Shown in pieces: positions 20,001 to 28,317 of a DNA stretch of 64,000 bases. Both the position numbers and the translations under genes were made by a program. Every line of letters starts with the position of its first letter. The stretch's first letter is position 1. The notes under the pieces are model-generated. The model was not told the origin of the DNA and made no database searches. It worked only from the letters and a program-made list of their open reading frames with translations. This stretch comes from an uncultured Lachnospiraceae bacterium (GTDB taxonomy: Bacteria > Bacillota > Clostridia > Lachnospirales > Lachnospiraceae): assembly GCA_947367855.1 (NCBI GenBank), contig CANBFE010000022.1, positions 1 to 64,000 of the forward strand, given 5' to 3'.

Positions 20001-22293
20001 GGGCTATATCTACCAAAGAACGTATGAACCCGGAGATTCCATATCCGTGACACCCTGGGAGACGATCGTTATTCCCACAGGGGAGGGAACCAGTATTCCT
20101 TCGGATGCCCAATATACCCTGATTGAGACGGAGGAAAGCAGAAAGCGGATCATTCAGTATTGTTTTGAGGAGTGGATTGATGACCGTGTAAGTCAGATGG
20201 ACTACTGGCTGCAGATCAGCCAGAGCGCAGCGTCGGATGTGCTGGCCGAAATGAAAACCGTCAGTGAGAGACCTTCAGCCGTCATCTGCAATGAAGTAAG
20301 CAGTATCGGAAAAAGGGGAGAGGGTTCGATTCAGGGAAAGAGAATGACTTCCGAATCAGATGAAGTGCCGACGGGCAAAAAGTTGGTATGGCGCCTGGAA
20401 CGGTATGACCGTGGGAGCGGTGCATGGCTCCCGGCATCGAAAATACCGTATTTGATTTTCAGGAATACAGGATTTGGGCCTGAACCGGTTTCCAGAGAGG
20501 TTGAAACCACCAAAGAGGATGGACGGATTACGCTGTATAAGTTGGAAGGCGACAACTATCCACAGGTTTGGTTTCCCAAGGATCGGGTGTACCTGAATCT
20601 TTACAGGCAAAGCGATATAGATAAGCTTCTTGAGAGCCTGGAGAATGGAAAAGACTTGCTGCGCCTGGTGGAGGTGCCGGAGGAGTCCGATGCCGAATGG
20701 GGCATGTTGGTGGGGTATGATGAAATTATCTCACTGGAAGATAATGGAGACATAGGAATGATGCCCCAGACAAATTTGACGGAAGAGGAGGCGCCGACTC
20801 TGCTGAAGCAGTCAGTGCAGGAATGGCATGGCACAGAGGAAGAAGACAATTATCCGACAGTGGGGGGATCCGGGACACGGTACAACATGGATGTACCTCC
20901 GGAGAAGACCTGTGCGTTTGTCAATTCCAACACCAGAACATCAGTGGAAATCGAGAAATATATGAAGGGCAGTTCCGATGCATTATTTACCATGGTATTG
21001 GAGCAGGTCATTTCCACTTCCCTGGGAAAAGGGGAGACAATTACGAAGGATAATTACAAAGATGCGATTGCTGCCACCAGACCTGGAGCCGGTATTCCCT
21101 ATACCGTTTATAATGCCGACGGCAGTGCGGCGGGAAGCGGCGTGACAGATTCCGGCGGGGAGCTGAAGTTGGAGGCCGGGCAATATGCCCGTCTGGAAGT
21201 ACCGGACAGCACAATGTGGACCGTCTCGGAGAAAACATCGGCTTCCCCCAACTACAGGCTGACGGATCTGCAGCCGGAATCCGGTGACGTGAGGCTGACG
21301 AAGCTGAATGAGAACCTGATGCTGATTCACCTTCCGGCAAAAGTGATTCCTAAGATGTACAAAGTGGAATGGTACTCCGCCTGGAATGGAGAGCTGCTGA
21401 AGAGTGAGACAAGAAGCGGCAATGTTGGGGAAATAGTCGTAGTCACGGAAGAAGATAAGCAATATGGGGCAGACGAGGGATACCGCTTCAGTAGGAAGAA
21501 CTGGAATAATATTGAAGGCGGAATGCTCAATATGCAGACGGAGACTGTCCTTAAGCTTTATTTTGACCAGGAAGTGGCGTATACGATAGAAAGGTATCAT
21601 ATTGAGGGAGATTTGTTGGATGAAGAGCCGATCAAGAGAGTGGGGGTTGCGGGCAATACAATAGAGGTTACCGACGAGGATAAGAACTTCGGTTCCGGAT
21701 ATAAGTTTGATGAGGGTAACCAGGGCAACATTGAACAAACTCGACTGCAGCCTGGTGGAAGGAATGTGCTTCGCCTGTACTTCAGAAAGATTGTAGACGC
21801 CAAGATAAAGGTGACCAGAGAGTATTACCTATATGGTGAAAAGGTAGCAGGCATTAACGTAACGAAAGAGTTTGAAGGGGTGGAAGGTGATGTTATAACC
21901 GCAGAGTCACTTAGTCAGAAGTATTCGGACTGGAATAAATGTTCAGTTGACGGCAAGACTTTTGAATTCCGGTTATCGAATAGCAATCACAGCATCCAGT
22001 TAGAGGCAGAAGAGACTGAATACGCCATAACCCTGAAATATGAGTACAAAGTATATGAAGTGCGATACACGGACGGCACAGATGGCTCGATTTTTGGAGC
22101 ACAATCGCGTAACTGTTGGGAAGGAGAGAGGACTCCCGAATTTAACGATGGCAAGGAGCCTACCCGGACGGGCTATAAATTTGCAGGATGGCAGCCGGTT
22201 TTCAACCCGTATGTATCTGGGGGTGATGCGGTATATTCGGAAACGGAGCAGAAATGGATAATTGAATACAAGGCCACATGGCAGAAAAAATGA
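14032..22293 (+). CDS. Giant multi-domain surface adhesin (2753 aa), probable pilus tip or fibre protein
   Basis: The protein begins with a signal peptide (cleavage near VNA-G, residue 36), then about 190 residues rich in Asp, Glu, Ser, Gln and Pro, probably a flexible stalk. A large beta-rich head follows (about 230-1370). From about 1373 to 2440 there are at least six Cna-B/DUF7601-like modules, each starting with a (L/V)xVxKxxxG-like strand, containing TDxxGxxxLxxGExAxF, and ending near VTNxY. C-terminal MucBP-like segments (about 2440-2680) and a final InlB/Listeria-Bacteroides-type repeat (RTGYKFAGW...YKATW) complete it. It ends without an LPXTG motif or membrane helix, unlike the next two pilins. 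The start at 14032 has AAAAGGAGG nine bases upstream; an ATG directly after that site is too close. It presumably binds host or microbial ligands, and its attachment to the cell is unexplained. Confidence 0.88.
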   Translation: MKLHRNRKKNNIRKLISLALACCMTLSMGSSYVNAGEMGIAVESSAAVQESREAESVPAAMTEADNQDVSHQDVPSDESQEQPADTGETPSDADQGSRSPDDQNPVDGTTADGTTDSAVQPSQTPTAPEGESNGSQDAGDSVPQPSEEEGQQEPGSESGVSVDGMPADETSADGSQAQDDRLPGTETGEGESQDGTELPGSEDDLSVQDSLAAVPEDAAGAAMSLRGLGGGSVSDSQYGFDAYYVNQRDPYNVMLDQNFNLKYQMEFHASQDYEPGTVVIRIESELFRDRNGNSILPTEIGVPQGSLDAPSSNRSTPFNYYYEDQSLVFFNYKKIESGTNAAWQVLYKDQKLMDITDGTEWTLWPRISVDGGATYQERTTLSGQIDSAVFLESVTKSYYTESGLNYTPGLYTLSQVRRYISGDVDSRFLNSDGRLNTADWRYVVWDVRVKGTATQPWDMVITDMPGSSGEVVGYKDNSDSATAYKLPIGQVGEDGTALRDQREESWGNRFYVVTAYPADAAEDGTPVQNDITISLIPVDGQDAATEGSSGTATWTYKNYDWSYSGNIIGVHKETDKTVYTGWLDAYRLSKVNGADYGDMPFTTTGHMYGYSYTHRTDSSTEYTVGDYIPGTYYTLTTVDDFMYLYAAAGDGAIMDGSDYYFSAVNITQTDYGYDVWEDQKVESELTKVDAGLLPDVLKDGNDVRSRARIYAMLAAPNEANQGNADPQGWVLIDIVDVDASGRMSYAFSDEVIAQQPWRVKVEHDTIDYETICKIDVKVRIKSSSSKMAEILDLRNNAETNEKSPEVKFENVSGVMGTVHLADGSVVYFTDSDGNSGSTNYGEPGLAEATKALYQDNNGEGILLVRDNAYRTVTWLNETAASFKKAGSTNDVDNNRVLVDYYLTAYDGYEIYDRSSLNYLREEDQDLISPGRSHVVFYDLLPYGMQFDASYPITAGRITDLSRDVYQTQPKSWDSAQVTVTVNPEKDIITNYRGTGRTMVVFHIAFDGADATSYTNGKWIEGWGVSFRAYYEWKDMDQLNQVEINANLSAFMPDFSEAAGGSNNSHPALVGLKTEVDYDNGTHGDGQEDLSTVDKAYADMVREYIGENGKPVKGNIDGYNPVDKDGNPYDTTYRNVLYAKNELKDDVATSSQSTIEKLVRADSDRFGTFDRTATVPAGSQADGFYTYDINVTTATGIQDIAVFDRLERAAVDRKGSKDPFAPFEENTWSGTFQSLDTTGLDKRQIPHTVYYNRMEDAAITTGNETPESILNAGNGWYEEKAFESMLQKTLGDKYSGRWQDYVKAVAVKLDPGYKLEANHSISFRIRMKAPMAGELEEGSSLSTYNNASFSSFSTTDETRSTVTGNSVKVTVSAEETLEVIKETSGPVPGARQDENFEFRLYKEYTYDKETEKQYLAYTEYKLYKFEDGQWKPQEGLYATDGNGYLYLHAGEKAVFEAADAGRIRVKETENIFWESETKEEVTEDPDSGKTVHSVTVTNTYRPVLYMQKKLSAVPEGMDVSGESFTFRIEVKKNNNYFPLANAEFWYVNSIRLDGGAPEKLKSGLTDDQGEFTLREGEIIALFPGAVGTEYRITEIGSGDNWICEDDTITGATITGGSSKSITNYYKWKELLLTKDITHQTQEDYDAAPQPFTFCISEVGTDAEGKEILTPAAGKEWVLLDKDGNEITGTSDDNQPGSGVGGEANPTSGTLDQEGKFTCNMGFRTVKIKGLEAGKTYRIVELTEGISAEDGKPLYVPADGGSATAQMPVYSTRKNVTITNDYRKRPLSVTKTVVKTRENGLPTDQWTEYFRFTATVNGKDLPKGTPYTVTRRGSDETVTRYVGSLEGMDSNQILLANGSLIKALADNEFILADGETAVFKDAGMLEDTIIVSEVDNDNQIYPADKGPYTDTLSGDGSEASFVNGEKGSLLIGKEYVGLDEVGSKAVEELRFGGGLMPSGENGTVGFVLRITDSEGTYVWPEVPTTVNCIDREGYIYQRTYEPGDSISVTPWETIVIPTGEGTSIPSDAQYTLIETEESRKRIIQYCFEEWIDDRVSQMDYWLQISQSAASDVLAEMKTVSERPSAVICNEVSSIGKRGEGSIQGKRMTSESDEVPTGKKLVWRLERYDRGSGAWLPASKIPYLIFRNTGFGPEPVSREVETTKEDGRITLYKLEGDNYPQVWFPKDRVYLNLYRQSDIDKLLESLENGKDLLRLVEVPEESDAEWGMLVGYDEIISLEDNGDIGMMPQTNLTEEEAPTLLKQSVQEWHGTEEEDNYPTVGGSGTRYNMDVPPEKTCAFVNSNTRTSVEIEKYMKGSSDALFTMVLEQVISTSLGKGETITKDNYKDAIAATRPGAGIPYTVYNADGSAAGSGVTDSGGELKLEAGQYARLEVPDSTMWTVSEKTSASPNYRLTDLQPESGDVRLTKLNENLMLIHLPAKVIPKMYKVEWYSAWNGELLKSETRSGNVGEIVVVTEEDKQYGADEGYRFSRKNWNNIEGGMLNMQTETVLKLYFDQEVAYTIERYHIEGDLLDEEPIKRVGVAGNTIEVTDEDKNFGSGYKFDEGNQGNIEQTRLQPGGRNVLRLYFRKIVDAKIKVTREYYLYGEKVAGINVTKEFEGVEGDVITAESLSQKYSDWNKCSVDGKTFEFRLSNSNHSIQLEAEETEYAITLKYEYKVYEVRYTDGTDGSIFGAQSRNCWEGERTPEFNDGKEPTRTGYKFAGWQPVFNPYVSGGDAVYSETEQKWIIEYKATWQKK

Positions 22294-22345
22294 TGGAAAG
22301 GAGGATTGGAGGCTGCTGATCCTTAAGGCCTTCAAGAATAAAACA

Positions 22346-25060
22346 ATGAAAAAAGTGAGAAAAATGATATCCTTCCTGACCATTCTCTGTTGTCTGGCAG
22401 GAAGCATGTTCCCGGCATATGCCGCGGAATCCTCGGGAGCTTCTGTTTCCGGAGTACCAAGAGTGACATTTACCAACGAACCCAATAACTCACCGGATCT
22501 CTTTGTCTCAAAGATTGTGGAAAATACGGTTCCGGGCGCCCAGTATGCGGCGCCGGAACATGCCGCATATCGGTTTGTACTGAAGATAGGCGGCGAGGTT
22601 GCGTCCAATGTGAAATACCGGCTCATTGATTCGGAACACGGGGAAGTCACCAGAAAGACATCCGGGGGACGGGAAAAACCTTTCACAACAGACAAAACCG
22701 GGGTCTTTGAACTGGAAGACGGCCAACAGGCCTGGTTTGAATATGTGGGTACCGGAGTGAAGTATGAAGTGGTGGAGCTGGATGCCTACCAATGTCCTGT
22801 AACGGATACTGACGGGAATGAGATAGCGGTTAAGGACGGCTATAAGCTGTACGACGGAGAGGGGAACTTACTGCGGGGTGAAATCGAATACCAACTGCGG
22901 AGCCTTTCCGGAGACGGTTATCTGCAGAAGGATCCCACCTCGGACAATTATGTTACGGGCGGTGTTTCCACCGGTGAGAAAACCATACTTCTGAACGGAA
23001 GCAGCGAGACCTTTACAAACCGCTATACCGGCAGTGGAACCGGAGAGAAGACTACGCTGAAAATCAGCAAGGCGATTTCCTTCCCCCCAGGCTATACGGT
23101 TCCGGAGACACCGGATTTCCGGTTTAAGGTGGAACTGGACGGCCGCCCTTATGGCGGAAAAGAGTACGCTGTCATTGACACGGCAAGCGGAAATCCCGTC
23201 ATAGACCCGGAGACGGAGGCGCCTCTTATGGGGACCACGAGCGAGGACGGCTGTTTTACCCTGAAGGGCGGACAGACGGCTTCCTTCGGAGAAGTTCCTA
23301 CAGAACTTGACTATAAAATTTATGAATTGTTGGAAGACGGCATGACGGCGGCGTCCGACACTGAAGCGGGAGACGGCGCGGAGGCAGATGAGGATGCTGA
23401 AGCGGCCGCAGGGTTCGGAAGATGGTGGGCCGTGGGCGGCACGGAACACAAGGGTTCCACACAGGCGCCGCTCACATGGGTAAACTTTAATAACGCCAAT
23501 GTCTCTTTCGTAGTGACAAAGCGAATGGAGGATTACAGCAAACCGGATGTGACCTTTTCCTTCCGTCTGGCGGATGAGAAAAACAACGCATTGGCAGGAG
23601 CTGCGTATTACCTCTATAATACCACGGGCATTCCCGTGTATGACGAAAAGGGAAAGCAGGCAGCGGGAATAACGGATTCCGAGGGCAGCTTCCTGCTGAA
23701 ACCCGGTCAGGCTGCCGTATTTGCAGGCATGGAGCCGGGGAAATCCTTTAAGGTCACCGAGACCAGGAATCCTGACTATGTGCAGGTTCTGCCGCTTCCG
23801 GACAGCGATACGATCTATTCGGTGCCTGTGGGGGGCCAGATTCCGTTTGTGGATTTTGTCAATAAGCCTGCGGATAACCAGGGATCCCTGACAGTGACCA
23901 AGGAACTGACCTATCAGGAAGGGGAAGGACCTCTGGCAAGAGATGATTTCCATTTTGTGATTTATAAACAGCTGAAGACCGAAGACGATGTGAAGAAAGC
24001 TATGGGAGTGAGGGAGATACTGTTTTTCGAAACAGGAAGTGTTACTTCCGAAAACATCCAGGCAGCGGCGGCTAAGGGAAGCATCCTTCTTGTGGGGACG
24101 GAGATAACCGGCGGTGAACCCAGTGGGATAGACGACTGCATCCATAAGGCAGACGGCATCTGCTACTATCAGAAAGACGGGAGCCTGTACGAACTTTATG
24201 CTCCCCTGGAAAACACCGTATACAGCGTGCCGGAAGGACTTTCCGCACCCACCTATAAAACCGGTTCGGGCAGCAATGCAGGCGAGTTTTCCATCAAGGC
24301 CGGGCAGACGGCCAGGTTTGACCTTCTTGCCACCGGATACAAATATCTGGTGAAGGAATTCGGATTGACTGCGGAATACACGGAGATCATGGAGGATTCG
24401 CAATATTATAAGGAAATTTATAAGGAAATATATGATCTGTCCCAGACGGCGAATAAGGAATACGCCCAGACAGCGGATCTCACTGGCAGCGGACTTTCCT
24501 TCCTGTTTACAAACCGTTACCAGGCGAAGAAGCTGAACCTGAAGCTGACGAAGGCAGACGCGGACGGAAATCCGATCGTGGATGCTCCGGCGCACTTTAT
24601 GCTGTATCTGGATAAAAGCCAGAAAAATCCGGTTTATGACGATGCGTACCTTGCCACAGATGCCACAGGAATGCTTACTTTCCCGGCTCTGAAGCCAGGC
24701 ACCTACTGGCTGTACGAGCTGAAGGCGCCCAGTGGATACCGCCTTCTGGAAAGACCCATAGAGATTCGGATTGCATGGGGAACGGACGGGAACGCGGAGG
24801 TTCTTGTAGACGGCAGGCCTCTTGCCGAAGAGAGCGACATTGTGCAGGACGGCCATATTGAACCGGGTACCGTGCAGGACGGCGTCAGCACTGCAGACGA
24901 CACAATCTGTATTAAGGTGATCAACAAAGAATTCTATAAACTGCCCAATTCCGGCGGAATGGGAATCTACTGGTATTCGATCGGCGGTATGCTGCTGATG
25001 ATAGCGGCGGCCCTGATCTTATATAGAAATAAACATACGGGGGAGGTGCTGAAAGATTGA
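22346..25060 (+). CDS. LPXTG-type Cna-B pilin (ancillary or base subunit)
   Basis: This 904-aa secreted protein has a signal peptide (ISFLTILCCLAGSMFPAYA), several DUF7601/Cna-B-like modules with repeated TNRYTG/VNKPAD module ends, and a final SpaA/prealbumin-like domain (LKLTKADADGNPI to GTYWLYELKAPSGY, E-box YELKAP). The C terminus is a sorting signal: LPNSGG, a hydrophobic helix and a short basic tail. It should be linked to the pilus or cell wall by the downstream sortases. I chose the ATG at 22346 because it starts a good signal peptide, but its ribosome site is weak; the strong AAAGGAGG near 22300 is about 40 bases away and could serve a non-ATG start such as CTG. The gene follows the giant adhesin by 52 bp and is probably co-transcribed with it. 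Confidence 0.88.
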   Translation: MKKVRKMISFLTILCCLAGSMFPAYAAESSGASVSGVPRVTFTNEPNNSPDLFVSKIVENTVPGAQYAAPEHAAYRFVLKIGGEVASNVKYRLIDSEHGEVTRKTSGGREKPFTTDKTGVFELEDGQQAWFEYVGTGVKYEVVELDAYQCPVTDTDGNEIAVKDGYKLYDGEGNLLRGEIEYQLRSLSGDGYLQKDPTSDNYVTGGVSTGEKTILLNGSSETFTNRYTGSGTGEKTTLKISKAISFPPGYTVPETPDFRFKVELDGRPYGGKEYAVIDTASGNPVIDPETEAPLMGTTSEDGCFTLKGGQTASFGEVPTELDYKIYELLEDGMTAASDTEAGDGAEADEDAEAAAGFGRWWAVGGTEHKGSTQAPLTWVNFNNANVSFVVTKRMEDYSKPDVTFSFRLADEKNNALAGAAYYLYNTTGIPVYDEKGKQAAGITDSEGSFLLKPGQAAVFAGMEPGKSFKVTETRNPDYVQVLPLPDSDTIYSVPVGGQIPFVDFVNKPADNQGSLTVTKELTYQEGEGPLARDDFHFVIYKQLKTEDDVKKAMGVREILFFETGSVTSENIQAAAAKGSILLVGTEITGGEPSGIDDCIHKADGICYYQKDGSLYELYAPLENTVYSVPEGLSAPTYKTGSGSNAGEFSIKAGQTARFDLLATGYKYLVKEFGLTAEYTEIMEDSQYYKEIYKEIYDLSQTANKEYAQTADLTGSGLSFLFTNRYQAKKLNLKLTKADADGNPIVDAPAHFMLYLDKSQKNPVYDDAYLATDATGMLTFPALKPGTYWLYELKAPSGYRLLERPIEIRIAWGTDGNAEVLVDGRPLAEESDIVQDGHIEPGTVQDGVSTADDTICIKVINKEFYKLPNSGGMGIYWYSIGGMLLMIAAALILYRNKHTGEVLKD

Positions 25061-25463
25061 GAAAGTAGCAAGAGCCGCGAAAGCGGCAAAAGTGCGGGAG
25101 ACACTGATAACTGAAAGATGTTTCGGCAGCCGTTCCTGCCGGGGAAGACCGGATGCAGCAGTGCCGGAGCGCCCCTGACAGCACAGGCCCGCTGAAGCCG
25201 GAGACCGGAGCAGCTTTGCTGTGGATAACCGGAAGCCCGGAAAGCCCGAATCCCCATATGCCTGCATGACAAAAAAGCAGGGACCGGGTAATCGGGACGG
25301 ACGCAGCAGCGGAAGCGGGAAGGCGTACGCCGGGGGAGCCTGAAAACAGTGCATCCTGAAGTACCAAAGATACATAGAGGACGGATACACGAAAGGCAGC
25401 AGAAAACAGAAGCGCTGCAAAGACAGCGCGGTAACAGGCATTTTAACAGAAAGGAAAGAAAAA
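25061..25463 (+). other. 403-bp gap before the major pilin
   Basis: No gene is supportable here. The stretch contains a 6-bp stem CGGCAG (25124-25129)/CTGCCG (25136-25141) and several GC-rich short repeats, but no terminator with a T run and no clear promoter hexamers. In pilus operons such gaps often hold a promoter or mRNA-processing site that raises major-pilin expression; here that is only inference. Confidence 0.4.
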
Positions 25464-27092
25464 ATGAAGAAAATGAAAAAGATTTTGGCCTTTGTGATGG
25501 CAATGGCTATGGTTCTGGGGATGTCGTTGACTTCTTTTGCGGCAGGTACGAACACGACGGAAGCGCAAATCGAAGGCATCGAGGCCGAGCTGAAGGATGG
25601 TCAGAACACGATTCATGTAAAGGGATATCAGATTATTCGCTATGATGCGAAGGGCGCTTATGAGGAAGTTATTTCCGGTACGATTGACAAAGATGCCGAT
25701 GGAAATCTTGCACCTACTGCCGCAAATGCATTGGCGCTTGCAAAGAGAAAAGCAGAGTTGGGGAATCCGGTGGAATTTACAGCTAATGCTGACGGTGTTT
25801 ATACGGCTTCATCTAGCAATGGTTTGACAGCAGGAACATGGTTGGTTCTGGTTGAAGGTTCTTCCAAATATTTCTATAATCCGATTATAATCAGCTTAGA
25901 ACAGGGTGCTGACGGATTAAAGTATGGAACTCTGAACCTTGCCACAGATACCTGGTTAGGTTCTGACGGAACGACAACTCTCTACGCGAAGAAATCAGAG
26001 CCGACTATCACCAAGACTGCAGAAAAAGAAAAGGAAGGTGATACAGAAGTCGTAGGCACGCAGGTTGGAGATATCTTAAAGTTTACGGTATCTGCAGATA
26101 TTCCGGGATACATCACCGGAAGTACAGGTATGAAATATTCCATCAAGGACGTATTGACAGGACTTTCTTTAGTAAAAGATGACGAGCATATGCCGGTTGC
26201 AACAGTAGGCGGTAGTACAGATACGACTCTGACAGATGCAGTTAATACTGCTATTGTAAATGATGCAGCAAGCTTTACGGTAACGGGTTTGGGCGATACG
26301 TTCCTTACTGCAAATGCAGGAAAGCAGATCGTTATCACATACTATGCCAAAGTAACAAGCGCTGCAAAGATTAACGTAGACGAACTGAACAATACTGCAA
26401 CCTTATCCTACAGCACAAATGACTCAACAGAGGAACATGAAAAGGAAGCCGAGACAAAGCATTATACTTTTGGTATCGACACAGGCGTTAATGGAACCAT
26501 TGGCGAGGAGACAATTAACAAGACAGGTGAGTTTGTCAAGATTAATGCGGACGGCAAGATTGAATATATAGAGTCTACAGAGTTGATAGAAAAAGGTGAG
26601 AAGACAGAGGTTCTTCAGGGGGCGGAATTTGAGCTGCATATTGGGGCTGCTGATGGACCTAAGTTTGGTGACAAATTTACCACAGATGCAAGCGGAAGAT
26701 TAGAAATTAACGGTCTTGACAGCGATGTGGACTATTACCTGGTAGAGACGAAAGCGCCCACAGGATATACCATTAACGACACCCCTATTAAAGTAAGGAT
26801 TACTGCTTTGTTTGACGCATCAGATTCTACAAAACTGACAGGCTATACTGTGGCCATTGGAGAGGGCGAAAATCAGGCGATTACGCATTATGGCTATAGT
26901 ACCGAAACAAAGAAAACCGTTTTGAATACTGAAAATAATGCGTCGAATCCCTTTGGGTTTAAGAATACCAAACTCTCCTCCCTTCCTTCCACGGGCGGCA
27001 TCGGTACAACGATCTTCACCATCGGCGGCTGCGCCATCATGATCGTAGCTGCAGGCCTGTACTTTGCAAGCCGCAGGAAGTCTTCCAAGTAA
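25464..27092 (+). CDS. Major pilin subunit, isopeptide-forming, LPSTG-anchored
   Basis: This 542-aa protein has the size and layout of a Gram-positive fimbrial shaft subunit. It has a signal peptide (LAFVMAMAMVLGMSLTSFAA), an N-terminal domain (IHVKGYQIIRYDAKG), a middle fimbrial isopeptide D2-like domain with NTATLSY, a Cna-B domain with LQGAEFEL and the E-box YYLVETKAPTGY, then LPSTGG, a membrane helix and the tail RRKSSK. The E-box predicts an intramolecular Lys-Asn isopeptide bond. It should be polymerised by the class C sortases just downstream. Its codons are more AT-rich than those of the flanking genes, as seen for highly expressed or laterally exchanged pilins. The ATG has a GAAAGGAAAG site. 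Confidence 0.92.
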   Translation: MKKMKKILAFVMAMAMVLGMSLTSFAAGTNTTEAQIEGIEAELKDGQNTIHVKGYQIIRYDAKGAYEEVISGTIDKDADGNLAPTAANALALAKRKAELGNPVEFTANADGVYTASSSNGLTAGTWLVLVEGSSKYFYNPIIISLEQGADGLKYGTLNLATDTWLGSDGTTTLYAKKSEPTITKTAEKEKEGDTEVVGTQVGDILKFTVSADIPGYITGSTGMKYSIKDVLTGLSLVKDDEHMPVATVGGSTDTTLTDAVNTAIVNDAASFTVTGLGDTFLTANAGKQIVITYYAKVTSAAKINVDELNNTATLSYSTNDSTEEHEKEAETKHYTFGIDTGVNGTIGEETINKTGEFVKINADGKIEYIESTELIEKGEKTEVLQGAEFELHIGAADGPKFGDKFTTDASGRLEINGLDSDVDYYLVETKAPTGYTINDTPIKVRITALFDASDSTKLTGYTVAIGEGENQAITHYGYSTETKKTVLNTENNASNPFGFKNTKLSSLPSTGGIGTTIFTIGGCAIMIVAAGLYFASRRKSSK

Positions 27093-27429
27093 GGCTTTCG
27101 GAACACATGGCCCGGATAACGGGAAGAACCGTAAACCTTCCGGCCAGGCCGGAAGAACGGAGAAGCAAATAACAGTATCATGTGTACTTTGCAGGATACC
27201 GTTACAAAAGAGGAAGGCCGTGGGCGCTGTATGAGCGAAGCAGTGCCCCGGCGAAATCCAGGGAAGCAATTTCAGATACAAAGCGTACGGGAAAGGAATG
27301 CTGCAATGTCATTCCGGAATGAATCCGTTTCTTCCGGAATGGCAGATGCATAAAAGCTGCCGGCATATGGTATCCAATGTCAGGCGCACACATTTTTACA
27401 GGAAAAATACAACAATAAGGAGAGCCCGG
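27093..27429 (+). other. Pilin-sortase gap with GC-rich stem-loop
   Basis: The gap contains a near-perfect hairpin CTTCCGGC-CAG-GCCGGAAG (27137-27155) without a T run, plus about 270 bp with no supportable gene. A stable hairpin just behind an abundant pilin message could stabilise its 3' end or reduce read-through into the sortases (inference). Confidence 0.45.
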
Positions 27430-28317
27430 ATGAGAAAACATATCACAACCGTCATAGTCTGCATCATGTTCACAGCCGGTCTGTCCCTGCTGCTGTATCC
27501 CTTTATGGCGAACCAGTGGAACAACTACAGGCAGTCCCAGCTGCTCACTACCTACGAGGAGGCCGTCACGGAGATGGTGGAGACGGGACGGGTGGACTAT
27601 GAGGCGGAGTGGGCGCAGGCACAGAATTATAATGAAGACCTGATTCCCTACATCCTGCCGGATTCCTTCTCCACAGCGGAATATCCCCAGGAGGGGGACG
27701 CGAAATATCTCTCCTGCCTGAATCTGACAGGGGACGGTATGATGGGATATATACAGATACCGAAAATCAGCGTGAAGATTCCCATTTACCATACCACCAG
27801 TGAAGAAGTGCTCCAGAAGGCGGCAGGGCATCTGGCAGGCAGTTCCCTTCCTGTTGGCGGGGCGGGGACACATGCGGTAATTTCGGCCCACAGGGGGCTG
27901 CCCAGTGCGGCGCTTTTTACAGACCTGGATAAACTGCAGGAGGGAGATACCTTTTATCTCTCCGTTCTTGACGATACACTCTGCTATGAGGTGGATTTGA
28001 TTACCGTGGTGGATCCAACGGAGACGGAGGCCCTGGCAGCGCAGGAGGGGGAAGATCTGGTGACCCTTCTGACCTGTACCCCCTATGGGGTGAACAGCCA
28101 CAGGCTTCTGGTGCGGGGGCACAGGATTCCCTACATGGAGCTTGGCGAAGACGCGATCCCCGCGGCATCCGGTTCCGGTCTGGTAGGGCCCAGTATGCAT
28201 ACAAGTTATCTGCTCTGGGTGATTATCGGCCTGGCGGTGACAGCCCTTTTCATCACGCTCCTCTATCTCTATGACAGGAGAAAAAGGAAGGCGGCGTCCG
28301 CAGGGAGGAAGCCCTGA
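27430..28317 (+). CDS. srtC: Class C (pilus) sortase 1
   Basis: This 295-aa membrane transpeptidase cleaves LPXTG-type motifs and joins pilin subunits. It has an N-terminal helix (ITTVIVCIMFTAGLSLLLYP), an NQWNNYRQ segment typical of class C enzymes, a sortase barrel and a C-terminal helix (YLLWVIIGLAVTALFITLLYLY) with a basic tail. The catalytic triad is visible: H154 in SAHRGLP, C216 in TLLTCTPYG and R225 in NSHRLLVRG. The ATG at 27430 has an AAGGAG site at good spacing; the frame is open 44 codons upstream but nothing supports an earlier start. It overlaps the second sortase by one base. The terminal helix fits a polymerase rather than a housekeeping sortase. Confidence 0.93.
   Translation: MRKHITTVIVCIMFTAGLSLLLYPFMANQWNNYRQSQLLTTYEEAVTEMVETGRVDYEAEWAQAQNYNEDLIPYILPDSFSTAEYPQEGDAKYLSCLNLTGDGMMGYIQIPKISVKIPIYHTTSEEVLQKAAGHLAGSSLPVGGAGTHAVISAHRGLPSAALFTDLDKLQEGDTFYLSVLDDTLCYEVDLITVVDPTETEALAAQEGEDLVTLLTCTPYGVNSHRLLVRGHRIPYMELGEDAIPAASGSGLVGPSMHTSYLLWVIIGLAVTALFITLLYLYDRRKRKAASAGRKP

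Noticed and set aside
22868..24856. A 662-codon open frame on the reverse strand opposite the LPNSG pilin, and similar long antisense frames at 43029-44879 and 38990-40183.
   Set aside because: They lack ribosome sites and have no recognisable domains. They lie exactly opposite well-supported genes with strong third-position bias, so they are mirror frames.
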